NCBI RefSeq assembly: GCF_039534915.1
Contig: NZ_BAAAWE010000001.1
Location: 6,572,001 to 6,636,000, forward strand
Length of the DNA stretch: 64,000 nt
Direction of reading: 5' to 3'
DNA from: Streptomyces roseofulvus
GTDB taxonomy: Bacteria > Actinomycetota > Actinomycetes > Streptomycetales > Streptomycetaceae
Under the pieces are notes generated by a model. It saw only the letters and a list, made by a program, of their open reading frames with translations. It had not been told where the DNA came from and searched no databases. This document shows, in pieces, positions 30,708 through 38,993 of this stretch (the stretch's first letter is position 1; the number at the start of each line of letters is the position of its first letter). A program made the position numbers and the translations under genes.

Positions 30708-31973
30708 TCAGACCCCGAAAGCCGCCGGATAGGCGATCGTGCCCGGCGGCACCGGAACCGAACCGTCCAGGACGAGCGCCATCATCGCTTCGTCCGGAAC
30801 CTCGAAACCTGGCTTGATTCCGTATGCGGACGCCCGTACGAAACCGAACCGGGGGTAGTACTCCGGATGGCCCAGCACGAGCACCAGCCGCTCACCCGCG
30901 AGCCGCGCCGCGTCGAGCGCCGCCCGGACGACGGCCTGCCCGGCCCCCGTCCGCTGGTGCTCCGGCGCCACCGAGACCGGCGCCAGCGCCGCCGCCGGCG
31001 CCCCGTCCACCCGGCAGCGGGTGATCAGCGCGTGCGCGGCGACCGAGCCGTCCGGGGCCTCGGCGACCACCGAAAGCCCGGGCAGCCAGGCGTCCGCGTC
31101 GGCGCGCAGGGCGTCGACGAGCGCGGCCTCGGCCGGCGAGCCGAAGGCCGCGGCCACGACCTCGCGCACCGCCGCGTGGTCGGTCTCCCGCTCGGCGCGG
31201 GTCGGCCAGCGGGGGTCGGCCGGGCGGAGCACCAGCCCCGCGTAGCCGTAGTCGCCGCCGTGGTCGCGACGGAGCGCGATCTCCGCCCGCGCGGCCGCCA
31301 CCGCCCCGGCCATGCCGGGCAGCGAGGTGTCGGCGGCGTCGGCGTGCGCGGCCAGCGGGACGTAGTACTCGTCCCAGTCGCCGTCGGGCTGGAGGAAGGT
31401 GCCGAGGACGTGGTACCCGGCCCCGGTCGCGGCGGCCGCGAGCTCGGGGACGGTACGGAGCGGATAGTGCTCGTCCCAGAAGGCGCGGGCCGCCGGGGCG
31501 GGCGCGTCGGTGGTCCACACGCACTCGGTGAGGACGAGCGTCCCGCCCGGCGCGAGCAGCCGGCGCCACTCGGCGAGCGCCCGGTCGAAGCCGAGCACGA
31601 AGACCGAGCTCTCGGCCCAGACCAGGTCGAAGGAGCCGTCGGGGTAGGGCAGCGCGCCCATGTCGCCCCGTACCGGACGGACGGACCCGGTGAGGCCGCG
31701 GTCGGCGGCCGCCGCGCGCAGCTCGTCGAGGAACGGCTCGTGGGTGTCGACGGCCGTGACCTCGGCGCCCGCCTCGGCGGCGAGGAGCAGCGCGGAGCGG
31801 CCCGGGCCGCAGCCCAGGTCGAGCACGCGGGGGCGGTCCTGGAGCGGACCCGCCAGCGCGAGCAGACGGCGGGTGGTGTCGTCGGAGCCGGGACCCTGCC
31901 GCGGAAGACCGTGGTGCAGGGCGAAGAAGGCGTCGTGGGACGCGGAGGTGTTCTGGATGTCGTTGTCGGACAA
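30708..31973 (-). CDS. Bifunctional SAM-dependent methyltransferase / GNAT N-acetyltransferase
   Basis: A 421-residue fusion. Residues about 45-200 form a class I methyltransferase: motif I RVLDLGCGPGRSALLLA, acidic loop VTAVDTHEPF, GDMGALPYPDGSFDLVWAESSVFVLGF and motif IV-VI LLAPGGTLVLTE. Residues from about 265 to the end are a GNAT domain with the acetyl-CoA loop VAPEHQRTGAGQAVVRAAL and YYPRFGFVRASAYGIKPGFEVPDEAMMALVLDG, close to YhbS. The arrangement recurs in actinobacteria, but substrates are unknown. The apparent start is TTG (31971-31973) with poor ribosome-binding site; expression may depend on the short ORF and 71-base spacer upstream. Confidence 0.85.
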   Translation of the reverse strand: MSDNDIQNTSASHDAFFALHHGLPRQGPGSDDTTRRLLALAGPLQDRPRVLDLGCGPGRSALLLAAEAGAEVTAVDTHEPFLDELRAAAADRGLTGSVRPVRGDMGALPYPDGSFDLVWAESSVFVLGFDRALAEWRRLLAPGGTLVLTECVWTTDAPAPAARAFWDEHYPLRTVPELAAAATGAGYHVLGTFLQPDGDWDEYYVPLAAHADAADTSLPGMAGAVAAARAEIALRRDHGGDYGYAGLVLRPADPRWPTRAERETDHAAVREVVAAAFGSPAEAALVDALRADADAWLPGLSVVAEAPDGSVAAHALITRCRVDGAPAAALAPVSVAPEHQRTGAGQAVVRAALDAARLAGERLVLVLGHPEYYPRFGFVRASAYGIKPGFEVPDEAMMALVLDGSVPVPPGTIAYPAAFGV

Positions 31974-32044
31974 CGTGGGAAACCCTTGGTGTGAAAGGGC
32001 CCCGGCCGACGACGTGACGGACCGGTGGAAGAACCGGGATCAGG

Positions 32045-32116
32045 TCAGCCGGAGACCCGGGAGCTGAAGCTGGACCGGGTGCGGCCGCGGAGGGCGGCCT
32101 CCATCGCGACGGTCAT
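32045..32116 (-). CDS. Short leader ORF upstream of the methyltransferase-acetyltransferase gene
   Basis: A 23-codon frame starts at ATG 32114-32116 behind GGAAGGGAGCTGAGG. It ends in a Ser-rich tail (SSFSSRVSG; five Ser in the last nine residues) and stops 71 bases before the TTG start of the fusion gene. Every codon after the ATG ends in G or C. A -10 (TAGGCT) lies 37 bases upstream. It could be a regulatory leader peptide. The peptide matches none of the Streptomyces leader peptides known to me. Confidence 0.4.
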   Translation of the reverse strand: MTVAMEAALRGRTRSSFSSRVSG

Positions 32117-32153
32117 CAACCTCAGCTCCCTTCCCACACGAGTTCGTCCCCCG

Positions 32154-32182
32154 AGCCTAACAGCCGGGCCCTCCGGAGGTCA
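32154..32182 (-). promoter_or_regulatory. Promoter of the leader ORF and fusion gene
   Basis: On the minus strand TGACCT (32177-32182), 17 bases, TAGGCT (32154-32159). The -35 overlaps the stop codon of the upstream CDF gene. Transcription would start near 32146, 30 bases before the leader ORF. Confidence 0.45.
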
Positions 32183-33121
32183 CAGGCAGAGCTTCGCCTC
32201 GTGCGCGGCGTGCCCGGCCGGCTCCAGCTGGAAGGTGCAGTGCTCCACGTCGAAGTGGTCGCCCAGGCAGCCCTGGAGCTCGTGCAGCAGCTTCTCGTGG
32301 CCCACCGAATCCAGCGCCGCCGCGTCCACCACCACGTGCGCGGAGAGCACCGGCATCCCCGAGGTGATCGTCCAGGCGTGCAGGTCGTGCACGTCCTCCA
32401 CGCTCGGCAGGGCCAGGATGTGCGCCCGCACCTCCGCCATGTCCACGCCCTTGGGCGCCGCCTCCAGGAGCACGTCCAGCGTCTCCCGCAGCAGCTTCAC
32501 CGTGCGCGGCACGATCATCAGGCCGATGACCAGGGAGGCGATCGGGTCGGCGTACTGCCAGCCGGTCAGCAGGATGATCGCGGCGGCGACGATCACCGTC
32601 ACCGAGCCGAGGGCGTCGGCCAGCACCTCCAGATAGGCGCCGCGGACGTTCAGGCTCTCCTTCTGCCCCCGCATGAGCAGCGACAACGAGATCACGTTGG
32701 CCACCAGACCGACCACGGCGAAGGCGATGGCGAGGCCGCCCTTGGTCTCGGCAGGTTCCATGAACCGCTGGACCGCCTCGTAGAGCACGTACCCGCCGAC
32801 GCCGAGGAGCAGCAGACAGTTGGCGAGCGCCGCCAGGATCTCCGCCCGGGCGAAGCCGAAGGTGCGGTTCCCGGACGGCGGCCGGTTGGCGAAGTGGATC
32901 GCGAGCAGCGCCATCGCCAGACCGATCGCGTCGGTCGCCATGTGCGCCGCGTCGGCGATCAGCGCCAGCGAGTCGGCGACCAGACCGCCGACGATCTCGA
33001 TCACCATCACGGACAGCGTGATCCCGAGCGCGATCCGCAACCGGGTGCGGTGCGCGGCGCCCGCGGTGCCGGTCGGCGGCGTCCCCCCGTGGCTGTGCCC
33101 GTGGTCGTGTCCAGCCCCCAT
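32180..33121 (-). CDS. Cation diffusion facilitator (CDF) family transporter
   Basis: A 313-residue metal/proton antiporter, probably for Zn2+ or related divalent cations. It has a His-rich N-terminus (GHDHGHSHGG), six membrane helices in the first 210 residues, the TM2 metal site LIADAAHMATDAIGLAMAL (H-x3-D), and TM5 YLEVLADALGSVTVI, where Glu takes the position of the usual His; the cytosolic C-terminal ferredoxin-like domain contains VHDLHAWTITSG. Start ATG 33119-33121 is preferred because GGGAGG lies seven bases upstream. Located in the cytoplasmic membrane as a dimer. No metal-responsive regulator gene is adjacent. Confidence 0.92.
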   Translation of the reverse strand: MGAGHDHGHSHGGTPPTGTAGAAHRTRLRIALGITLSVMVIEIVGGLVADSLALIADAAHMATDAIGLAMALLAIHFANRPPSGNRTFGFARAEILAALANCLLLLGVGGYVLYEAVQRFMEPAETKGGLAIAFAVVGLVANVISLSLLMRGQKESLNVRGAYLEVLADALGSVTVIVAAAIILLTGWQYADPIASLVIGLMIVPRTVKLLRETLDVLLEAAPKGVDMAEVRAHILALPSVEDVHDLHAWTITSGMPVLSAHVVVDAAALDSVGHEKLLHELQGCLGDHFDVEHCTFQLEPAGHAAHEAKLCL

Positions 33122-33540
33122 GACATGGCCTCCCAAGTCCTGTTCCGTCGGTGCCCCGAGTCGCCAGTGAACTACGGGTGGGGGGTATGCGCAACACGGT
33201 ACTGAACACCGTTGTCATTGCTCTGACCTGCGACGATGTCCATTCGGCCGATATCCCCGCGATCACCTGCCGGAATGCCGTCGGAAGCCTCCCCGGCGGC
33301 GGTTTGGAGGGCGGGCCGCCGATCACCGATGATGATCGCGCGGAGCGCGGCGCACCCCGGCGGCGAGGGGCGGACCGGGGGGAGTCCGGCGTGCGAAGCC
33401 TCGGTGAACTCACGCTCCGTTCATCCGATAGCCTCAGCCGACGTGCCGCCGCCCGGTGCCCGGGGCCAGGGGCGCACCGTCGTGCCCGGGGCCGTCAGGA
33501 CCCCCGCCGGCCCACTGCCCGTTCCAAGGAGTGAGTTCGT
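33122..33540. promoter_or_regulatory. 419-bp divergent intergenic region
   Basis: No gene is seen. Near the CDF gene the sequence CACGGT-N-ACACCGT (around 33199-33216) is an imperfect inverted repeat and may be a metal-responsive operator. Near the polymer operon, TGAACT-18-TAGCCT (-10 at 33429-33434) is a possible promoter, and GGTGAAC/GTTCATCC (33402-33427) form an imperfect inverted repeat reminiscent of PHO-box halves. AAGGAG at 33526-33531 stands nine bases before a CTG start codon. Confidence 0.4.
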
Positions 33541-35355
33541 CTGTCGACCGCCATCCTCACCGGCCCGCCGGCACCCGGATCCTCGCTCGACGCTGATCTG
33601 CGGTCGCTCGGCTTCGACGTCCGCCGGGCGACCGGCGCCGACGAGGCCCGTACCCTCCTGGCCGCCGTCCCCGCGGGCGAGCGCGTCGCCCTGGTCGACG
33701 CCCGCTTCGTCGGACACCGGCACGCCCTGCGCCTCGCGCTGACCGACCCCCGCTTCCCGGCCGCCGCCGTGCCCGGCGCGCTCACCGCGCAGCCCGAGGC
33801 CCGCCCGGCGCTGGCCCGCGCGCTGACCGCGGCCCCCGCGCTCACCGCCCCGGCCGCCGCCGCGCCCGAGCGGGACGTCACCGAGGCCGTCGCCGACGCC
33901 CTCGACGCCGACGGCGTCGCCGTGCACCGGCCCGCCCTCGGCACCCTCGTCGCCGCCGTCCCGGCCGACGACGAGGCCCGCCAGGAGGCCCGGGCCGCCG
34001 TCGACGCCGTCGACGACGAGGCCGTCCGCCTCCGCTCCGCCGTGAAGGCCCACGACGGCTTCTTCACCACCTTCTTCATCAGCCCGTACTCGCGGTACAT
34101 CGCCCGCTGGTGCGCCCGCCGCGGCCTCACCCCCAACCAGGTCACCACCGCCTCGCTGCTCACCGCCCTGATCGCGGCCGGCTGCGCGGCCACCGGGGAG
34201 CGCGGCGGCTACGTCGCCGCCGGCGTGCTGCTGCTCGTCTCCTTCGTCCTGGACTGCACCGACGGGCAGCTCGCCCGGTACGCGCTCAAGTACTCGACGA
34301 TGGGCGCCTGGCTCGACGCCACCTTCGACCGGGCCAAGGAGTACGCCTTCTACGCCGGCCTCGCCCTCGGCGCGGCCCGGAACGGCGACGACGTGTGGAC
34401 GCTCGCGCTCGCCGCGATGGTCCTCATGACCTGCCGGCACGTCGTGGACTTCGCCTTCAACGAGTCCAACGTCGACGACGCGGCGACGCCGGGCTCCACC
34501 GCCAGGACGAGCCTCGCCCTGTCCAGCCGGCTCGACGGCGTGGGCTGGACCGTCTGGGCCCGCCGCATGATCATCCTGCCGATCGGCGAGCGCTGGGCGA
34601 TGATCGCCGTCCTCACCGCCGCCACCAGCCCCCGGACCGTCTTCTGGGCGCTGATCGTCGGCTGTGCCTTCGCCGCCTGCTACACCACCGCCGGCCGGCT
34701 GCTGCGCTCGGTGAAGCGCCGGGCCCCGCGCTCCGACCGCGCCGCCCGGGCCCTCGCCGACCTCGCGGACTCCGGCCCGCTCGCCCTCCTGGCCGGCCGG
34801 GTCACCCGCCGCCTCCCGGCGCCCGCCCCGGTCGCCGCGCTCCTGGGCGCCGCCCTGATGCTCGGCGTCGCGCTCACCGCGCCGGTCGGCGCCTGGGCCG
34901 GCGTCGCCGCCGCCGGCGGCTACGCGCTCCTGGCCGGCCGCGCCGTCGCCCGCCCGCTCAAGGGCGCCCTCGACTGGCTCGTCCCGCCGCTCTTCCGCGC
35001 CGCCGAGTACGGCACGGTCCTGGTCCTCGCCGCCCGGTCGGACCTGCCGCAGGCCGTCCCGGCCGCATTCGGCCTGGTCGCGGCGGTCGCCTACCATCAC
35101 TACGACACGGTGTACCGCATTCGCGGCGGCACCGGCGCGCCGCCCGCCTGGCTGGTGCGGATCACCGGCGGACACGAGGGGCGCACGCTCCTGGTGACCG
35201 TCCTCGCCGCGCTCCTCGTGGACCGCGGCGACGACTTCACCCTGGCGCTGACCGCCCTGGCGGGCGCGCTCGCCCTCGTGGTGCTCGTGGAGTCCATCCG
35301 CTTCTGGGTCTCCTCCGGAGCACCCGCCGTTCACGACGAAGGAGAAACAGCATGA
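33541..35355 (+). CDS. DUF5941 / CDP-alcohol phosphotransferase membrane protein (CTG start)
   Basis: A 604-residue protein. The N-terminal 150 residues (STAILTGPPAPGSSLDADLRSLGFD...) are a soluble domain of unknown function. The centre is a CDP-alcohol phosphotransferase with an intact motif D-CT-D-G-QL-A-R-x8-G-x3-D-x3-D (LDCTDGQLAR...MGAWLDATFD), followed by many membrane helices and the DUF5941 C-terminal half. The only start consistent with homologous N-termini as I recall them is CTG 33541 after AAGGAG at nine bases; the first GTG in frame is at 33769 and would delete 76 residues. It is the first gene of the polymer operon (ATGA overlap with the next). Confidence 0.8.
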   Translation: MSTAILTGPPAPGSSLDADLRSLGFDVRRATGADEARTLLAAVPAGERVALVDARFVGHRHALRLALTDPRFPAAAVPGALTAQPEARPALARALTAAPALTAPAAAAPERDVTEAVADALDADGVAVHRPALGTLVAAVPADDEARQEARAAVDAVDDEAVRLRSAVKAHDGFFTTFFISPYSRYIARWCARRGLTPNQVTTASLLTALIAAGCAATGERGGYVAAGVLLLVSFVLDCTDGQLARYALKYSTMGAWLDATFDRAKEYAFYAGLALGAARNGDDVWTLALAAMVLMTCRHVVDFAFNESNVDDAATPGSTARTSLALSSRLDGVGWTVWARRMIILPIGERWAMIAVLTAATSPRTVFWALIVGCAFAACYTTAGRLLRSVKRRAPRSDRAARALADLADSGPLALLAGRVTRRLPAPAPVAALLGAALMLGVALTAPVGAWAGVAAAGGYALLAGRAVARPLKGALDWLVPPLFRAAEYGTVLVLAARSDLPQAVPAAFGLVAAVAYHHYDTVYRIRGGTGAPPAWLVRITGGHEGRTLLVTVLAALLVDRGDDFTLALTALAGALALVVLVESIRFWVSSGAPAVHDEGETA

Positions 35356-36089
35356 TCGGCCTCGTTCTGGCAGCCGGTGCCGGACGGCGACTGCGCCCGT
35401 ACACCGACACCCTCCCGAAGGCCCTCGTGCCCGTGGACGGTGACACCACCATCCTCGACCTCACGCTGAAGAACTTCGCCGAGATCGGCCTCACCGAGGT
35501 CGCGATCGTCGTCGGCTACCGCAAGGAGGCCGTCTACGCGCGCAAGGAGGCCCTGGAGGCGAAGTACGGTCTCCAGATCACCTTGGTCGACAACGACAAG
35601 GCCGAGGAGTGGAACAACGCCTACTCCCTGTGGTGCGCCCGCGAGGTCCTCAAGCGCGGTGTGATCCTCGCCAACGGCGACACCGTCCACCCGGTCTCCG
35701 TCGAGAAGACCCTGCTCGCCGCCCGCGGCAAGGGCCAGAAGATCATCCTCGCCCTCGACACGGTGAAGCGGCTCGCCGACGAGGAGATGAAGGTCGTCAC
35801 CGCCGAGGGCAAGGGCGTCCAGAAGATCACGAAGCTGATGGACCCGGCCGACGCGACCGGCGAGTACATCGGCGTCACCCTCATCGAGGCCGAGGCCGCC
35901 GAGGAGCTGGCCGACGCCCTGAAGGCCACCTTCGAGCGCGACCCCGACCTGTACTACGAGGACGGCTACCAGGAGCTCGTCAACCGCGGGTTCACCGTCG
36001 ACGTCGAGCCCATCGGGGAGGTCTCCTGGGTCGAGATCGACAACCACGACGACCTCGCCAAGGGCCGGGAGATCGCGTGCCGGTACTGA
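35352..36089 (+). CDS. CTP-type sugar/alcohol-phosphate nucleotidyltransferase (LicC-like)
   Basis: A 245-residue nucleotidyltransferase with the N-terminal MIGLVLAAGAGRRLRPYTDTLPKALVPV signature, IVVGYRKEAV, and metal-binding ANGDTVHP. It resembles CTP:phosphocholine cytidylyltransferases (LicC) more than hexose-1-phosphate enzymes. In this operon, next to a glycerol-1-phosphate-dehydrogenase-like enzyme and two CDP-alcohol phosphotransferases, the likeliest product is a CDP-activated alcohol such as CDP-glycerol made from glycerol-1-phosphate. ATGA overlap with the preceding gene and 13-bp overlap with the following one. Confidence 0.85.
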   Translation: MIGLVLAAGAGRRLRPYTDTLPKALVPVDGDTTILDLTLKNFAEIGLTEVAIVVGYRKEAVYARKEALEAKYGLQITLVDNDKAEEWNNAYSLWCAREVLKRGVILANGDTVHPVSVEKTLLAARGKGQKIILALDTVKRLADEEMKVVTAEGKGVQKITKLMDPADATGEYIGVTLIEAEAAEELADALKATFERDPDLYYEDGYQELVNRGFTVDVEPIGEVSWVEIDNHDDLAKGREIACRY

Positions 36090-37138
36090 CCCGACTGATC
36101 CCGTCGCCGGTCGTCGTCGACATCCGCAGGGGAGCGCTGGACGACCTGTCCGCGCTCCTCGCGGACCAGCGGATCTCCAGCAACGGCAAGATCGCCGTCG
36201 CCATCAGCGGCGGCTCCGGGCTCAAGCTCCGCGACCAGTTCGCGCCCGAGCTGCCCGGCGCCGACTGGTACACGGTCTCCGGCGGCACCATCGACGAGGC
36301 CGTGAAGCTCGCCGACGCCATGCGCGGCAAGCGGTACGACGCCGTGGTCGCCCTCGGCGGCGGCAAGATCATCGACGTGACGAAGTACGCGGCGGCCCGG
36401 GTCGGACTGCCGCTCGTGGCCATAGCCACCAACCTGTCGCACGACGGCATCTGCTCGCCGATCTCCACCCTGGACAACGACAACGGCCGCGGCTCGTACG
36501 GCGTCCCGACCCCGATCGCGCTGGTCATCGACCTCGACGTGATCCGGGACGCCCCGATCCGCTTCATCCGCTCGGGCATCGGCGACGCGATCTCCAACAT
36601 CTCCGCCCTCGCGGACTGGGAGCTCTCCCACCGGGAGACCGGCGAGAAGATCGACGGCCTGGCCGCCGCCATGGCCCGCAGCGCGGGCGAGGCGGTGCTC
36701 CGGCACCCCGGCGGCGTCGGCGACGACGACTTCCTCGTCACCCTCTCCGAGGGCCTGGTGATGTCCGGCATCGCCATGTCGATCAGCGGCGACAGCCGTC
36801 CCTCCTCGGGCGCCTGCCACGAGATCAGCCACGCCTTCGACCTGCTCTTCCCCACCCGCGCGGCCAGCCACGGCGAGCAGTGCGGCCTCGGCGCGGCCTT
36901 CGCGATGCACCTGCGCGGTGCCCGCGAGGAGTCCGGCGTGATCGTGGAGACCCTGCGCCGGCACGGCCTGCCCGTGCTGCCGGAGGAGATGGGCTTCACC
37001 GTCGACGAGTTCGTGCGCGCGGTGGAGTTCGCCCCGCAGACCCGGCCGGGCCGGTTCACCATCCTGGAACACCTCGACCTGTCCGCCGACGAGATCAGGG
37101 ACGCGTACGCCGACTATGCCAAAGCCATCGGTAGCTGA
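36077..37138 (+). CDS. sn-glycerol-1-phosphate dehydrogenase-like enzyme (EgsA/AraM family)
   Basis: A 353-residue enzyme of the iron/zinc-dependent alcohol dehydrogenase superfamily, G1P-dehydrogenase branch. NAD(P)-binding motif VVALGGGKIIDVTKYAAARVG, then ATNLSHDGICSPISTL, which is diagnostic of EgsA/AraM proteins, and zinc ligands expected in SGDSRPSSGACHEISHAFDLLF and AASHGEQCG. The reaction is reduction of dihydroxyacetone phosphate to sn-glycerol-1-phosphate, the archaeal stereoisomer. GTG start 36077 overlaps the nucleotidyltransferase stop; the next gene starts 23 bp before this stop. Alternative: another polyol phosphate as substrate. Confidence 0.85.
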   Translation: MPVLTRLIPSPVVVDIRRGALDDLSALLADQRISSNGKIAVAISGGSGLKLRDQFAPELPGADWYTVSGGTIDEAVKLADAMRGKRYDAVVALGGGKIIDVTKYAAARVGLPLVAIATNLSHDGICSPISTLDNDNGRGSYGVPTPIALVIDLDVIRDAPIRFIRSGIGDAISNISALADWELSHRETGEKIDGLAAAMARSAGEAVLRHPGGVGDDDFLVTLSEGLVMSGIAMSISGDSRPSSGACHEISHAFDLLFPTRAASHGEQCGLGAAFAMHLRGAREESGVIVETLRRHGLPVLPEEMGFTVDEFVRAVEFAPQTRPGRFTILEHLDLSADEIRDAYADYAKAIGS

Positions 37139-37895
37139 GCTCCGCCCGGTCGTCCACCCGCCGGGTGTGAAGGACCGGCGGAGCGGCGAGCACTGGGGCG
37201 GCCGCCTCTACATGCGGGAGATCTCCCTGCGGATCACCCGCCAGCTGGCGAACACCCGGGTCACCCCGAACCAGCTGACGTACCTGATGACCCTGGCCGG
37301 CGTCCTCGCCGCCCCGGCGCTCCTGGTGCCGGGCGTGGCGGGCGCCGTGCTCGGCGTCGTCGCGGTGCAGCTCTACCTGCTGCTCGACTGCGTCGACGGC
37401 GAGCTGGCCCGCTGGAAGAAGCAGTACTCGCTGGCCGGCGTCTACCTGGACCGGGTCGGCGCCTACCTGTGCGACGCGGCCGTGCTGGTCGGCTTCGGCC
37501 TGCGCGCCGCCGACCTGTGGGGCGAGGGCGGGGCCGACTGGCTGTGGGCCTTCCTCGGCACACTGGCCGCGCTCGGCGCCATCCTGATCAAGGCCGAGAC
37601 CGACCTGGTCGGCGTCGCCCGCCACCAGAACGGCATGCCCCCGGTCAAGGAGGCGGCCTCCGAGCCCCGCTCCTCCGGGATGGCGCTGGCCCGCCGGGCC
37701 GCCGCCGCGCTCAAGTTCCACCGGCTGATCCTCGGGATCGAGGCCTCCCTGCTGATCCTGGTCCTGGCGGTCGTCGACCAGATGCGCGGAGACCTCTTCT
37801 TCTCCCGGCTCGGCGTCGCCGTCCTCGCCGGCATCGCCCTGCTGCAGACGCTGCTGCACCTCGTCTCGGTCCTCGCGTCCAGCAGACTGAAGTAG
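37116..37895 (+). CDS. CDP-alcohol phosphatidyltransferase family protein with altered motif
   Basis: A 259-residue membrane protein of the CDP-OH-P family, with about six helices. The motif reads LDCVDGELARWKKQYSLAG then VYLDRVGA: D-x2-D-G-x2-A-R-x8-G-x3-D-x3-Ala, so the fourth Asp, the proposed general base, is Ala. The first three Asp, the Gly and the Arg are intact. It may have changed chemistry or be a partner of the intact phosphotransferase at 33541. It overlaps the upstream dehydrogenase by 23 bp and ends in a terminator that includes its stop codon, closing the first operon of the locus. Confidence 0.85.
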   Translation: MPKPSVAELRPVVHPPGVKDRRSGEHWGGRLYMREISLRITRQLANTRVTPNQLTYLMTLAGVLAAPALLVPGVAGAVLGVVAVQLYLLLDCVDGELARWKKQYSLAGVYLDRVGAYLCDAAVLVGFGLRAADLWGEGGADWLWAFLGTLAALGAILIKAETDLVGVARHQNGMPPVKEAASEPRSSGMALARRAAAALKFHRLILGIEASLLILVLAVVDQMRGDLFFSRLGVAVLAGIALLQTLLHLVSVLASSRLK

Positions 37896-37911
37896 CGGGC
37901 CCGGGGCCCGC
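37895..37911 (+). terminator. Stem-loop at the end of the CDP-alcohol operon
   Basis: GCGGGCC (37895-37901) pairs with GGCCCGC (37905-37911) across a CGG loop, beginning in the last base of the stop codon. Confidence 0.5.
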
Positions 37912-38060
37912 CGCCCGCCGGGAAGATCGCCCGGCGTCCCGGCGGGACCCCCGGATGGCGTACGGTGTGGCGGCGGACCCGGTGCCGGGGGCCGCCCACC
38001 GGTCAGCTGACATCGCGGCACCCCGACGTGCCGCACACCGTGAACACGAAAGTTTCGACT

Positions 38061-38993
38061 GTGAGTGACATTCACCAGGGCGGGGCGGTCGCGACCAGCG
38101 CGCCTCCGGCCCCCGTCGACGCGGGCCTGGCCCCGGGCGACCTCGCCGCGAAGTACGGCCTCGCGGTCAGCGGCGCCCGGCCCGGACTGTTCGAGTACGT
38201 CCGGCAGCTGTGGAGCCATCGCCACTTCATCATGGCCTTCTCCTCGGCGAAGCTCACCGCCCAGTACAGCCAGGCCAAGCTCGGCCAGGTCTGGCAGGTG
38301 GCGACGCCGCTGCTCAACGCCCTGATCTACTACCTGATCTTCGGGCTCATCCTGGGCGCCGGAAAGGGCATGGAGAAGGACGTCTACATCCCCTTCCTGG
38401 TCACCGGCATCTTCGTGTTCACCTTCACGCAGAGCTCCGTGATGGCCGGCGTACGGGCGATCTCGGGCAACCTCGGACTGGTGCGCGCCCTGCACTTCCC
38501 GCGCGCCAGCCTCCCCATCAGCTTCTCCATCCAGCAGCTTCAGCAGCTGCTCTTCTCGATGATCGTGCTCGTCGCGATCGTCATGGTCTCCGGCAGCTAC
38601 CCGTCGGCGAGCTGGCTGCTCGTGATCCCGGCGCTGCTCCTCCAGTTCGTGTTCAACGTGGGCCTCGCCCTGATCATGGCCCGGGCCGGCGCCAAGACCC
38701 CCGACCTCGCGCAGCTGATGCCCTTCGTCATGCGGACCTGGCTGTACGCCTCCGGCGTCATGTTCTCGATCCCCGTGATGCTCCAGGACAAGCCGCAGTG
38801 GATCGCGGACATCCTCATGTACAACCCGGCGGCGGTCTACATGGACCTGATCCGCTTCGCCCTCATCGACGGCTACGGCTCCGAGAACCTGCCCGACCAC
38901 GTGTGGGCCACCGGCCTCGGCTGGGCGCTGCTCTTCGGGATCGGCGGCTTCGTCTACTTCTGGAAGGCCGAGGAGAGGTACGGCCGTGGCTGA
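38061..38993 (+). CDS. ABC-2 type transporter permease (TagG/Wzm-like)
   Basis: A 310-residue permease with an amphipathic N-terminal region (FEYVRQLWSHRHFIMAFSSAKLTAQYSQAKLGQVWQV, the conserved coupling segment of polysaccharide ABC-2 exporters) and six membrane helices. It resembles TagG/Wzm/RfbA permeases that export teichoic acid or O-antigen. GTG 38061 is chosen with CGAAAG eight bases upstream; GTG 38040 is a less likely alternative. The ATPase gene overlaps its end by 8 bp. With the preceding operon it makes an export route for a polyol-phosphate or glycan polymer. Confidence 0.88.
   Translation: MSDIHQGGAVATSAPPAPVDAGLAPGDLAAKYGLAVSGARPGLFEYVRQLWSHRHFIMAFSSAKLTAQYSQAKLGQVWQVATPLLNALIYYLIFGLILGAGKGMEKDVYIPFLVTGIFVFTFTQSSVMAGVRAISGNLGLVRALHFPRASLPISFSIQQLQQLLFSMIVLVAIVMVSGSYPSASWLLVIPALLLQFVFNVGLALIMARAGAKTPDLAQLMPFVMRTWLYASGVMFSIPVMLQDKPQWIADILMYNPAAVYMDLIRFALIDGYGSENLPDHVWATGLGWALLFGIGGFVYFWKAEERYGRG

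Noticed and set aside
33402..33427. GGTGAAC/GTTCATCC considered as a PhoP-binding PHO box
   Set aside because: The halves are inverted rather than direct repeats with eleven-base period; kept only as an unspecific note.
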